Shown: piece after piece, positions 19,130 through 29,517 of the stretch
How positions within the stretch are numbered: position 1 is the stretch's first letter
Layout: the number at the start of each line of letters is the position of its first letter
Source: Ophioceras dolichostomum
Taxonomy: Eukaryota > Ascomycota > Sordariomycetes > Magnaporthales > Ophioceraceae
Direction of reading: 5' to 3'
DNA length: 64,000 nucleotides
Assembly (NCBI GenBank): GCA_003049485.1
Contig: PYST01000204.1
Location: forward strand, 1-64,000
Program-made: the position numbers and the translations under genes
The notes under the pieces: generated by a model
What the model saw: only the letters and a program-made list of their open reading frames with translations
What the model was told of the DNA's origin: nothing
Database searches by the model: none

Positions 19130-21039
19130 TATGGGTGAGGCTGGAGCTGAATATCACGCAAAAGAGAAAAATTAAGAAAGATACAAAAAAAAAAGGAGCG
19201 GAGAGAATGGCGATGATGATATGCAAGGGCACAAGGTGCATGAGCAGACCTCAAAATTTCGGAGTGCGCTCCCCTAAAAATTTCGTGAAGCTTGGGCCGG
19301 CGCATGCCAGGAGCGTCCACTCAGGTTGCCCCAATTGGACAGCAAGAGCAGGGGTGCGCTTCTCAAGGCTGATCCGCTGCGACACGTGACCGCCATGATC
19401 GACTACCTTCAGTTGCCGTGCTCCTGTAATTTATAGTTATCATATTTTGCATTCACCTTGCGTCTGGTGACAAGTGCCGATATTTCACAGGGCATCTAAA
19501 GAGAGATTAGACGCCTCCACCCAACTCCATCCGCTCCTAGACCAGAGCTAGGAGTGCCACGATGAGAGAAGAATAGCTTCTTGAGGCGACGAGTTTGCTC
19601 ACCTTGCATCCTAAACATGGCAAGGAGGGACTTGGCCACGGCTAGTTTTTTTTTTTTTATTCACTGGCATACTATCAGAGGAGAGAGAACGTGCGACCCC
19701 CCGCTGTTGAAGAGACAGAAAATCTCAACTTGCAGATCGTCACTTCGGGCACTTGATTCACCAAGTCTACTCGATTCCGACTCATCATGGTGAAAATGGC
19801 TTGGACGTGATGACAAGCAGCAGCCGGAAAAGGGTACCGCCCGCTATGCCCTCGCCCACCTGCACAGTTTACGGGAGTAGTAGAAATGGTGTTGAATGGC
19901 GGCTGAGATATGCGACCTCAAGTGCCTCATTACCTACCTAGTGAGCTCTACTCAAGGTATCTCGGATGGGTAAGGTAGGCAGGTAGGTTTACCTCGGTGG
20001 TGTTGGTGGCTTGGCAGGTCTATATATTCCATCTTCATCATTCTGATAGAGCATTCCGGATATATTAGTACGCACTCAGGAGCTGCAAACGGAATTGGGC
20101 GTTTGTTTTTCGTTGGTACCGATACCACGTGAACTTGCAGGGCACATGCAAGTCACCTCTTGGATGGCTCTTTCCTGGCGTCGCTTAACCCTGGTTCGTA
20201 GGGGGAGTGGCCAGCCCTGTGAGACTGAGCCGGCAGGTTCGAATCTCAGCCGGGTTCTCAGGTACCTAACTCACATTTTAGTGATATCAAATTACCCGGG
20301 CTGCATGAGTAACCCAAAGCACAGAGCGGGAGCAAGGACCGGCATCGTCAAGTCGTGGTGTTGAAATTCAAGAAGAGAGAGTATCGAGCCTCTCCCCCAA
20401 CTGACCAACCCTCTCCCTGCCCAAAATCTTGCTTCGTCGCCTTCCTCCAACGAGAGTAATGATATGTAAACGCCGCCATCGGTTATTGTTGTGTCCCTTT
20501 CCCCCCTCCTAAGATAACGAACATTTCACCAAGAAATAAAAAGAGGAGGCATCCCCAGCACAAAGTTAAAAGAACATATGACAAGAGAAGAGAAACCAGG
20601 AAAAGAAAAAAATCACACAAAAAATGATGAATCCATAGAATAGACGATCCCTCTCCTTCCATCCCCGCCTGCCCCTGACACCCGATGGACAAGAAAAGCA
20701 TCCAATCAAACGAAGAAACTCAAAAGAAAAGATGAACAAATAAACAACGAATAATAAAACCCTCCCTCCAGCCAGCCCGCAAAATGTTTGTGATGATGGT
20801 AGTAGTACATCAGTATCTGAGGCTATTTCCTTTCACAGCCTAGAACCCCTTTGTTGCAGCGCTTTTCAAACCGTCTCGCTCTCCCCTCTTTTCCCTCAAC
20901 CCCCCCTTTAGCAGCAGGCCCAAAACAAAAGGCCCAAGACAATGCTTTGCTTTCCGAAATATTCTCTCCTGATCCCTTGCAGACAGGCAGCCGCCTAGGT
21001 ACCTATCTCAACATCTCAAAGCTCATTCGTCCTTCCTTG
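19130..21039. other. Intergenic stretch between TUF1 and the Nbp2-like gene
   Basis: This contains the TUF1 promoter next to 19130 and the 3' UTR of the Nbp2-like gene toward 21039. A T run is at about 19646-19658, TAGG/CCTA motifs at 19930-19990, and a degenerate tRNA-like segment at 20187-20256 (see findings). The strongly A-rich DNA near 20510-20770 resembles a fungal 3' UTR. No gene was seen. Confidence 0.55.
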
Positions 21040-22872
21040 TCACCAATTTGTATCCATTTTGTCTTCATCCACCCTGCTTCTACCGCTGCCGCCTCCTCCA
21101 TCTCCAGCCTCCTCCTCCTCATCCGCCCCCGCGTCCTCGACCTGCACATCAGCGACGCTCGGCAACGACGGCGTAGTAGCGCTGTGGCCACTACCACTGC
21201 CACTACCGCTGCCACTGAGTAGTCCGCCGTCCGGCCTCTTGGACGACGACGATGACGACGACGACATGATGATGTCCTGGCTGCCGCGCCGCATGTGGCC
21301 GACGTCCTGGTGGAACAGCAGCGTGGGCGTGTTGGCCTGGCTCCCGCCGCGCTGGCCGTGGTAGTGCACCACCTGCGGCGGGGCCTGCCCCGCCTGCGTG
21401 CCCAGGAGGTGCTGGGGGTACGGGTCCAGGTCCTTGCTAGACGTCGAGAAGGTCGACACCACGGGCTGGTGGTAGCCGTTGGAGACGCTGCTGGGCGTTG
21501 GCGTGTGGCCCGCGCCGCCGCCGCTGCTGTGAGGCGGCTCTCCTCCTCCTCCCCCTGCTCCCTGCTGCTGCTGCTGGTGCTTGTTGGCCTGCTGGCTATT
21601 GTTGGGTAGCGACGACGATGACGACTGTTGGTGGCGGTGTTCGGACTGCGTGGGCGTGCCCGCGTCGTTGGGGCTGCCCGATCCGTCGGCTGGTTGGCCC
21701 GTGAGGCTCGTCATGCCGCCCTCGATGTCGCGGAGGAGCCGGACGTACTCCTCTGGCACGAGCCCGCTCTCCTGGGTCTTGGGGTCCTCGGCGACCAGCC
21801 AGCCCTGGCCGTGCCGGTACGACACCCAGATGATCTGGCCCTCCACGAGCGGCAGCTCGTTCTCGTTCTCGCGCGCGAAGTCGTAGAGCGCCACCGCCTT
21901 GCCGTGCATCTCCTCGTCTGGTGACGTGATTGTGAACTGGTAATCTCGCGAGTATCTGGACTCGTCTACGTCGTGGTGGTTAGGCGATACCGGAGAGCTG
22001 GAGCCGTCCGACCCAGATCGATAGCCAGCATCGTGGTCGGCGTACTGGCGGGGTTGTTGATCGCCCGCCGGATAGGACTTGTTGTTGGCGCCGGTCGAGT
22101 GGCGGGCCTGGTCCGGGGGATATGTAACATATTCTCCGCCAGGGCCATTGGCTTCCCCTCCCTGGTTCACGTAGTACCTTTCGCTCCCGTCACCGCTCGT
22201 CCCCACGTAGTAGCCCCTTTCCCGGTCGAAATTCGCAGGGTTGAGAATACCCGACCCGTCCTGGCCTGCCCCGTCGTCTCTCGCCGCCATCCTGCTTCTA
22301 AGAGCAGCGGCTGAGGACTTGTGCTTACGGTGCCGCGAGCTTACAACGGGACTCTGCAGGTCTTCGTCCTCGCTCCATGGCGGGCCATCACCAAAGTGCA
22401 CGGGCGCAAGCTCTCCGCCTTTCCCGAGCCCCTCGCTGGCTCCCCATCCGCCCGTGTCCCAGCTCATCTTGCTCTCCCAGGAGATGGGTGGATCTGAGAG
22501 CCTCCTCTGTTCGCTCGCGGGAGTGGTCATCCCTGACGGCGGGCGCGACGGCTCGGGGGGTGGGCCATAGTGCAGCGGGTGGAGCGAGGGGTAGGCGAAG
22601 TCCCTGACCAATGTGTATGGCAAGCTCGATGTGAGCAGCGGGAATATGTGCGAAGGCGGCCGGGACCGTGACGGCACGGATCCGGTCGAGTACTGCGAGA
22701 GACGGTTCCTCGAAGCGTGCGACATCGGCCTGGGCAGGGTGCTCCTGCGCGACGAGGTCGGCGATGTGATCAAGGGCGGCAGCGGCGGGTGGTTTGGGTT
22801 CGAGGTCGGAGACACAAGCGCTGGTGGCGACGCTGCCGGAGACGAACTAGTTTGCGACATCACGGCCGTCAT
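21040..22872 (-). CDS. Nbp2-like SH3-domain adaptor
   Basis: A single exon encoding 610 aa. The only folded domain I can see is an SH3 domain at about residues 324-380: AVALYDFARENENELPLVEG, then SYRHGQGWLVAED and SGLVPEEYVRLL. The wording of this domain, especially YRHGQGWLVAE and LVPEEYV, is that of yeast Nbp2, the adaptor that brings the PP2C phosphatase Ptc1 to the HOG and cell-wall MAP kinase pathways. Everything else is low complexity: a Ser/Pro-rich N-terminus, a Gln/Ser/Gly-rich C-terminal third, and serine and Gly-Ser dipeptide runs near the end (DNA 21180-21280). The protein is much longer than yeast Nbp2 (236 aa) because of these tails. A second ATG four codons downstream (MSQTSS) could also serve. 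It ends DKMDTNW. Confidence 0.82.
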   Translation of the reverse strand: MTAVMSQTSSSPAASPPALVSPTSNPNHPPLPPLITSPTSSRRSTLPRPMSHASRNRLSQYSTGSVPSRSRPPSHIFPLLTSSLPYTLVRDFAYPSLHPLHYGPPPEPSRPPSGMTTPASEQRRLSDPPISWESKMSWDTGGWGASEGLGKGGELAPVHFGDGPPWSEDEDLQSPVVSSRHRKHKSSAAALRSRMAARDDGAGQDGSGILNPANFDRERGYYVGTSGDGSERYYVNQGGEANGPGGEYVTYPPDQARHSTGANNKSYPAGDQQPRQYADHDAGYRSGSDGSSSPVSPNHHDVDESRYSRDYQFTITSPDEEMHGKAVALYDFARENENELPLVEGQIIWVSYRHGQGWLVAEDPKTQESGLVPEEYVRLLRDIEGGMTSLTGQPADGSGSPNDAGTPTQSEHRHQQSSSSSLPNNSQQANKHQQQQQGAGGGGGEPPHSSGGGAGHTPTPSSVSNGYHQPVVSTFSTSSKDLDPYPQHLLGTQAGQAPPQVVHYHGQRGGSQANTPTLLFHQDVGHMRRGSQDIIMSSSSSSSSKRPDGGLLSGSGSGSGSGHSATTPSLPSVADVQVEDAGADEEEEAGDGGGGSGRSRVDEDKMDTNW

Positions 22873-25670
22873 CTTGTGGCGTTTGTTTGTTCAATGTTCG
22901 CGCGCAGGGAGGGCTGGGACGCCCAGAGAGAGCGAAGAGCGCAGGATGAGCCGATCAGGATCAGGCAGACCCGGCCCATCAATCGCGCGACCTCAGCTGC
23001 GCTCACCGCTCGATGTTGACGACGGTGGGGATTGAGCGCAAGGTGTAAAAATGCAACAAAGATCGCTCTGCGCCTGTTGCTTGTTCGCCTGTTTTGGCTG
23101 GGCTTCTTTGAGTCCTTCCTTGGTATATGTGTGTATATTCACTTTTTAGGGGTCGTCGGAGCACGGAGGCGAGCAAAGGGAGAACACTCGGCGGTTAAGT
23201 TGTGCGCTGTGTGCGCCCCCGACGCCTGGGAAGCCGTGCGGCGGAAAACGCTTTTGTTCGAATATTCGAAGGGCAGTCGCCAGAGTGGGAAGCAATGTGG
23301 CGGGCGGCCAAGAAAGTGTGGGACCCCACGCCTCGACTTGCTTAGGCTGCGACGGGTGGACTGGGGAGGGAGGGAGAGAAAAAGGGAGTTATCGCTGATA
23401 ACCAACCCCTCTCTTCCTCGCTTCTTGTTTATTTTGTGCGAATCGAATGAGAGTCTAGAAAGGAATTTTTGGAAATTTGATGAACTCCGAAAGGTAAAAG
23501 AAAGAAAGCGCTGGGATAGGCTACGGCTGTGATTTAAGAGCGCGAACAATCAGACCTGAGAACACCGAAGTATCCCTTGGGTTGTCGGGCCTGTCGAGGG
23601 AATGATGGTAGTTGTCGGGGCAGAGCGAATTTGGTGGTGGAGTGAGGAAGGATGGGTTTACTGTGGAGGTGTTGAACAGGGAGCAGCCGAGAGACGGGGG
23701 CGGCTTCTGGCTTCTGGGGGTTCTAGCCCAGGCGCTGGAGCAGGACGAGCAGGCAGACAAGCGGCGAGGGTGGAATGTGAGGGATGGCCTCGGCTTACAG
23801 AGCTCGAACCATAAGCGCGCTCTCAGAGGCTCTCTGACTGGTCGGTTTGGGAGGCGCCAGGAAAGCCAGCTAGCGCATCCGCATGCAGCCACCGGACTGG
23901 TTGAGCGACTCCAATCCAGGAATGTGTGCTGAATGCTGTTGGTTCGTGATGATGGGATGGTGCCAGCGCCCAGCCAAATTCCGAATGGTTGGCTGAGGGA
24001 TGCTGGCCCTCGATTATCTCCAGTTTCCAGCTCCAGGGTTCGCAGGAAAGAGGTTTCTGTCCCATATAAACCGTAAACCCTCTTTATATTTATTATTATT
24101 ATACCTTCTCAGTGCCCGGATGTGTGGGACGTTCGTTTCCATGTGCGCCAAGAAGGGAATCGACTTGCCCGTGTGGAGAGGCTCAAAAGGCTCGGTCATT
24201 TCTGTCCCGCCTCTCGCAGCGGGATGCCTTTGGATATTGGGCTCGGCCTTTAGAACCTGCTCAGTTCCTAGCAGCTTTGGCTACCCAAAAAAAGGAAGGG
24301 AAATATAATGCCCAGTCATGAGATCCATCTGCAATTGCTCGTGATAATAAATGGTCAAGCACATTCCAGAAGGAGGGGTAAAGGACTCTGAACACCGTTC
24401 CAGCCGGCCTTGGCATTCGCCTGCTCACCTCACTGGACGGCGAGGGGGAGAGTATGCCAACGGGATCTGTAAGTCCCCCGCAAAGTTGCAGCCCTGGCCC
24501 TCCCTCCTCCCACAAAGCTGCCGCACAAACTCCGACGAGAAAACCACAGCTCTCTCTCGGAGATGCAACGGGCAGGTAAGAAAACGTTGCAGAGTCCTCT
24601 CGGAAGCTCGGATATAGTTGCAGAAGCCCAAGTATATGAGAGGTGTTCTAATGATCCCAAGTATATGAGAGGTGTTCTAATGATCCCAAGTATACGAGAG
24701 GTGTTCTAATGATGTGGACGTACATGACGGGAGCTTATAAAGTTCCTCGAAGCCAGATCACTACTGGTATCGTAGGTAGCTTTAAGACGAGCTCTTGGCG
24801 GCATCATGACCCTCATCGTCGCCCTAATCCGGCGTTTCTTTGATCAGTGAGCGAGTGAGACGATGGACAGGTTAGCGACCAAGAACACAGCACGAGAGCA
24901 CACCGCTCTCGCATTCTATTCTGGGCTGCATCTGGCAAGCTGCGATTCCACGAGTCAGGCTCCACAGGCAACCCCTCGATTGTTTCATGTTCTGTCGGTG
25001 CCTACCGACCAATCAGCGACGCCGCTGTCTTTCCGTCATGAAGCGGTTGGGATTCGGCCCGGCAATTGCCGCCTTCGGAACATTCCAGTGCTTGGTTGGA
25101 GAATTTCTTGACCTCCATCGTCTCGCCGACCCAAACCAACTTCTCTTTGGACGAAGCTGCCTACCAGGTACCAGGTAGGCTCCGCAACGACCAGGTTGAC
25201 TGTGTTGCGACATTCTGTCTAGGAACATATTTGAACTTAGAGTTCTTTAAGTTGCTGTTCATTTGTCATTTGGCTTGGGAAAGCCGCACACGAGGTAGGT
25301 TGTTGTGTCTCTCGACGCTGAATCGCGTCGTCATAGGTCTTGAGATCCCGGTTCACATTTCCAGGTACCTTCCGCTTTGCATGATGAACTCTTCATATTG
25401 GAGCTGTCTGAAATCTTTGATGACAGATTCAAATACGCATTTTTTATTTCTGATAGACGCCGACCATCGCCTTTCACCCGTCTCCTGTCTTGCATTCGCC
25501 TGCCTGTGCTCTTCCGCTGACAGCTGTCACTTCACCCCAGCCGCTCGCTCCCCATCTGCGTGTCTGCATATCTGTTTGGAGATCAAAGCACACGTCCATC
25601 GCCTCTCTCTCCTCGTTCTCCCTTGTCGATCAAGTTGCCCGAATCGGACATCAAGATTGACTTAGGCGCC
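22873..25670. promoter_or_regulatory. Divergent intergenic region, Nbp2-like gene (-) and SSU72 (+)
   Basis: Nearly 2.8 kb separate the two start codons. The region should contain both promoters and possibly long 5' UTRs. Its one clear structure is a 29-bp tandem repeat at 24627-24713. Frames up to 199 codons exist but have no recognisable domain. CT-rich DNA near 25600 immediately precedes the SSU72 start. Confidence 0.5.
24627..24713. repeat. 29-bp tandem repeat, three copies
   Basis: Units at 24627-24655, 24656-24684 and 24685-24713 all start CCCAAGTATA and end GTTCTAATGAT. The first two are identical and the third differs by one base (T to C, giving TATACGAG). It lies about 950 bases upstream of SSU72. 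Confidence 0.95.
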
Positions 25671-26526
25671 ATGGACGCCCCAAACGGCGCGTCGGCCGCG
25701 TTGACCGAGCCACCGGTCGACGAGCAGCAGACACGGGATGATGGGTACAAGCTAAAGTTCTGCACAGTATGTGCGAGCAATCAGAACAGGTGCGCATGTC
25801 CCCGCCGAATAGTCATGAAGGAAAGCATGTCCCGATACCAGCTAACGCACGGCATTTTCGCCATGAAGGTCGATGGAAGCTCATCTACGGCTTTCTCAAG
25901 CAAACTACCCTGTCATTTCCTTCGGCACAGGATCGCTAGTGCGGCTACCTGGGCCCTCTATAACCCAGCCCAACGTGTACCAGTTCAACAAGACCTCGTA
26001 TGATAGTATGTACAAGGAGCTTGAGGCCAAGGACCCGCGCCTGTACAAGGCGAACGGAATCCTGAACATGCTGGCGCGGAACCGAAACGTGAAGTGGGGG
26101 CCGGAGCGCTGGCAGGACTGGCAGGTTGGCGTCTCCCGCCTGGAGCACGCCAGCGACCGCGGCAGCGACGGCACCGAGGGCGGCGTGGTCGACGTCGTCT
26201 TCACGTGCGAGGAGCGGTGCTGGGACGCCGTCATCGACGACCTGCACAACCGCGGCGCACCTCTGAACCGGCCAGTCCACGTCATCAACGTCGACATCAA
26301 GGACAACCACGAGGAGGCGCACGTGGGCGGCAGGGGTATCCTCGACCTGGCCGACTCACTGAACAAAGCAGCCGAGGAAGAGCGGGACAAGATCGGCGCG
26401 GTCTCTTTCGACGGAGGCAGCGCGGCGAGCCGGTCCGGCTTCGACGAGCGAGTCCCGGAGATCCTTGGGGATTGGCAGGAGAGGTGGCCGAACCTGCCGG
26501 CCACCTGGACCTTGGCCTGGTTTTAG
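25671..26526 (+). CDS. ssu72: RNA polymerase II CTD phosphatase Ssu72
   Basis: Two exons, 25671-25789 and 25869-26526, encode 258 aa. Ssu72 removes phosphate from Ser5/Ser7 of the Pol II C-terminal domain and works with the cleavage/polyadenylation factor in the nucleus. The catalytic CX5R loop is CASNQNR (Cys34 to Arg40) within FCTVCASNQNRSMEAH. Further family blocks are ISFGTGSLVRLPGPS, PNVYQF, LARNRNVKWGPERWQDW, VVFTCEERCWD and HVINVDIKDNHEEA. The 79-nt intron (25790-25868) interrupts the Arg40 codon itself, and joining AACAG to GTCGATGG restores R-S-M-E-A-H. A short disordered stretch near residues 200-240 (AASRSGFDER) precedes the conserved end WPNLPATWTLAWF. The start is the first ATG of the frame; the initial 27 residues are variable in the family. 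Confidence 0.96.
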
Positions 26527-29517
26527 TCCACGCGAAGTCCATTCGTGAATTGTTGCCATTGCCATTGCCATTGCTCTTGCTGTTGCTGTTGCTGTTCATG
26601 ACCAAGAACGAGCGACTCGGGGCCGCTTTGTACGCGCCTCGTTTGGGAAGGAGTTCCTAGGATATGAGACGGCGAGATACCCCTGGTTTTGAATGGTTTA
26701 CTCCAATTTGTTTTTCTCGTTACATTTTCGGCGACTCTTATATCATCCCGGCGATTAGGGCCTTTTAAGATGCATGTTTCTCTTTTCGTAAAGCGCTGCC
26801 ATGGGGCGGCGATCGCCTTTTTTTTTTTTTTTTTTTTTTTAGATCTGACACACGACTTAGTAGGCTCAGAAATCGCTGAGGCTTCAGCCAAACTACTACC
26901 TACCCGCCTGTAACCTATTCGGCCTTCTTACGTCTGTACAATCTGAACACGGGTCTTGTTTGTGGCTTTGAGAAGACACCAAAATAAGAAAAGAGAGGTA
27001 GAGAAAAAGAGGCATACGCGTTGGCCACGAAACAATATGAAAGTGCGTCATGATCTGGCTCCTTTCGGCATGGCGAAGGATCGAGTGGCGGGATTTTCCA
27101 TTCAAGTCTAGACCAGGGTGTGGGCTGTCAGATGTCAGGGGCCCAGTGGATTCTTCAAAAGCGTGCGAGAAAGACGATGTCCGAGATGTCAATGCAGAAT
27201 CCGGCCCTGGGTCCTGTCCCGAAGGACAGCCTAGGAGATTTGGCCATTATGCACCGCCTCGGTCGGCCGTGACTTTGGCCCACTGGCCATGGAATGCCGC
27301 GGGCCCTGTCGTAAAATACCTTGGCCTGTTGGGCACCTCGACGGCCAGCACGGGATGCTGAATTTTGCCATGATTGATGCACGGCTGCACGGTGGTTCGG
27401 AGGTCAGGGGGCGCACGGCGGTCTGGCTGGACCATTCGCGGGGCCTTGGCCACCGCCGCAGCAACTAGACCTGCCGTAACCATTGTAGGCCCCCCATGTT
27501 CGGCGGTGGCCCAGTGCAGCAATGCAGCAGGTACAGTAAAGGAGGGGCAATCCCAATATTAGGCGAGATGGGGGCTTCCAGAGAACATGCACAACCGTCA
27601 AATTGGAGATCAACAAAAGAGGCATGGTCATCGACCCCTTTGTTCAATCAGGTCCGGCGGCTGCGGATGTAGATGTGATCCTCATCAACTGCCATTGTGC
27701 CTCTGTTCAATCAGAGCCGCCTCCCGCTCTCTCCCCACACACGCTCGACAGCCTCAATCAACTCTATCTCAGCTGTGTGCCTGGGAGAGGGGGTGTGTGG
27801 CCTTACATCCCATCGCGGGTTTCACTGCATATTCCAATCAATCCCATCAAGCCATTTGATCCCGCACCCGCACTGGCCAATTTGGCAATTGGGCAATTGG
27901 CAGTAGCGCGCGCCCAAATTCAAACTAGTAGCTAATAGCCTGCAGCTAGCCAACCATCGACTGTCGTTCACTGGCAGCATCAGATCGAGAACTGGAGATC
28001 GTCAGGGCAGGTGCAGAGCAAGCACTTGACAGCAAAGAGAGGAGGGCCACCGACCGGCTCATTTTGAAGACCCCAGCTGCAACAACGACCGATCCGTCGA
28101 CCAGGGAAACCCAACACTTGTCCGGCGTCCTGCTGCCATCACAGTGCAGTTTTTCCTCTTACGAAGCTTCGCATTTTAGTCGAACGGTCGATATTCTCGG
28201 TCGCAAAAGGCTGCGGCGGCGTGCGGCGCAAGAAAGGGGACCGACCCGAGAGCTGCGAGGACCAGGAACAGGAACTCGAACAGGAACAGGAACAGGGTCT
28301 TTTTCTACCTTTATTTCATCGACATTATTTGGTTGCTTCCGCTTCCGGTAGGAACATCCACTTAACCCGCTTCCCTCATTTTCTCCTCCTTTCGTCAACC
28401 ACGGGCACGACCCCTGCTTCTGCTATTTTTCTCCTTCTCTCTTGTGTCCTCTGCCTCTTCGTTTTCTTCTTTTTCTTTTTTTGCGGTTCGCCATTATTCA
28501 TTATTCTACTTCTAGTTTTTGCACTTGGCAGAAATTCGAGCTGCACGCGCCCGCTCCGACTGTTCAATCCTCCACTCGTCGCGTGCCCCAACACGGCGAG
28601 CTTCTTTTCGTCACTTACATCTTACATTACCCCTTCAATAAGCCACACGATTCATCGGGTCTAGTACAGAAGTAGCAACAGCATCGATTCGCAGAACGAA
28701 ACGCCCAAACGCCCATCAACCCCCCTCCACCCCTTTTGAGCTCGGTGCGTGCCAGAGATACAAAGGAGAGACGGACGGACCCGGCGGGTTGATCATTGGT
28801 CATTGGTCGCCGCATCCTTGCCGACCACCTTGACGTTTCATGCTTTGCAGTACAGCGTCGCGGATTGCCGTCGCACCGATTGAGCCCGTCAAATACGCCA
28901 TCTAACGCTGTTTTGTTCCACCCGATCATCATCTGTAACTTCGACCGCCAGCAGCGTCGCCAGCGCACCGCGAGCGGCCAACGACGAGCCACGAGCCACG
29001 AGCGCAGCAGACATCCACAGCACCATCTGTCGTCGTAGAGCGTGCGTGTTGCGAATTCGAAATCGACAATCCGAAATCTACCATTCCCGCGCCAGCGCGA
29101 CGCCGTTGAACAGCATCAATTTTAATTCACCTCGCCTCTTGCGCCGCTAAGGGGGTGACCGATCCGTCTTAACCATCCGTCTTAGTGAGCAAGCTATCCA
29201 GGCTATCTGCCGTTGCGACAACGCCCACCAGGCCTCAGAGACACTGCGATTTCTCCATACCCCCGAAATCCCAATTGCCTGGGTCGAGGTTCGAGAATCC
29301 AGAGCGGCGCGGCACCTGGGAATTCCAGCCCCTCGAGTCACAAGTCGCAAGTCGCAGGAAGAGTCCAGAAACGCAGGACGCAGCAACCCGGCCACGTGTG
29401 TGAGGCGGCGGACAATTTCAAACAACCAAGTCCAGCCAGAGCGCTGAGGACTACCGAGTCCAGAACAAGTGTGAGACATCACACTTAAATATTCCCGCCC
29501 GCCATCTGCGACCTGCC
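26527..29517. other. Intergenic stretch between SSU72 and SPA2, including the likely long SPA2 leader
   Basis: The SSU72 3' side carries a T run of about 23 bases at 26818-26840. From about 28000 to 29517 the DNA is rich in CT tracts and short imperfect AGGAAC repeats (28264-28300), consistent with a promoter and long 5' leader for SPA2. Short upstream open frames begin there. I found no protein family in either strand. Confidence 0.5.

Noticed and set aside
26818..26840. T run considered as the tail of an inserted retroelement
   Set aside because: No target-site duplication or coding remnant lies next to it; a plain homopolymer is more likely.
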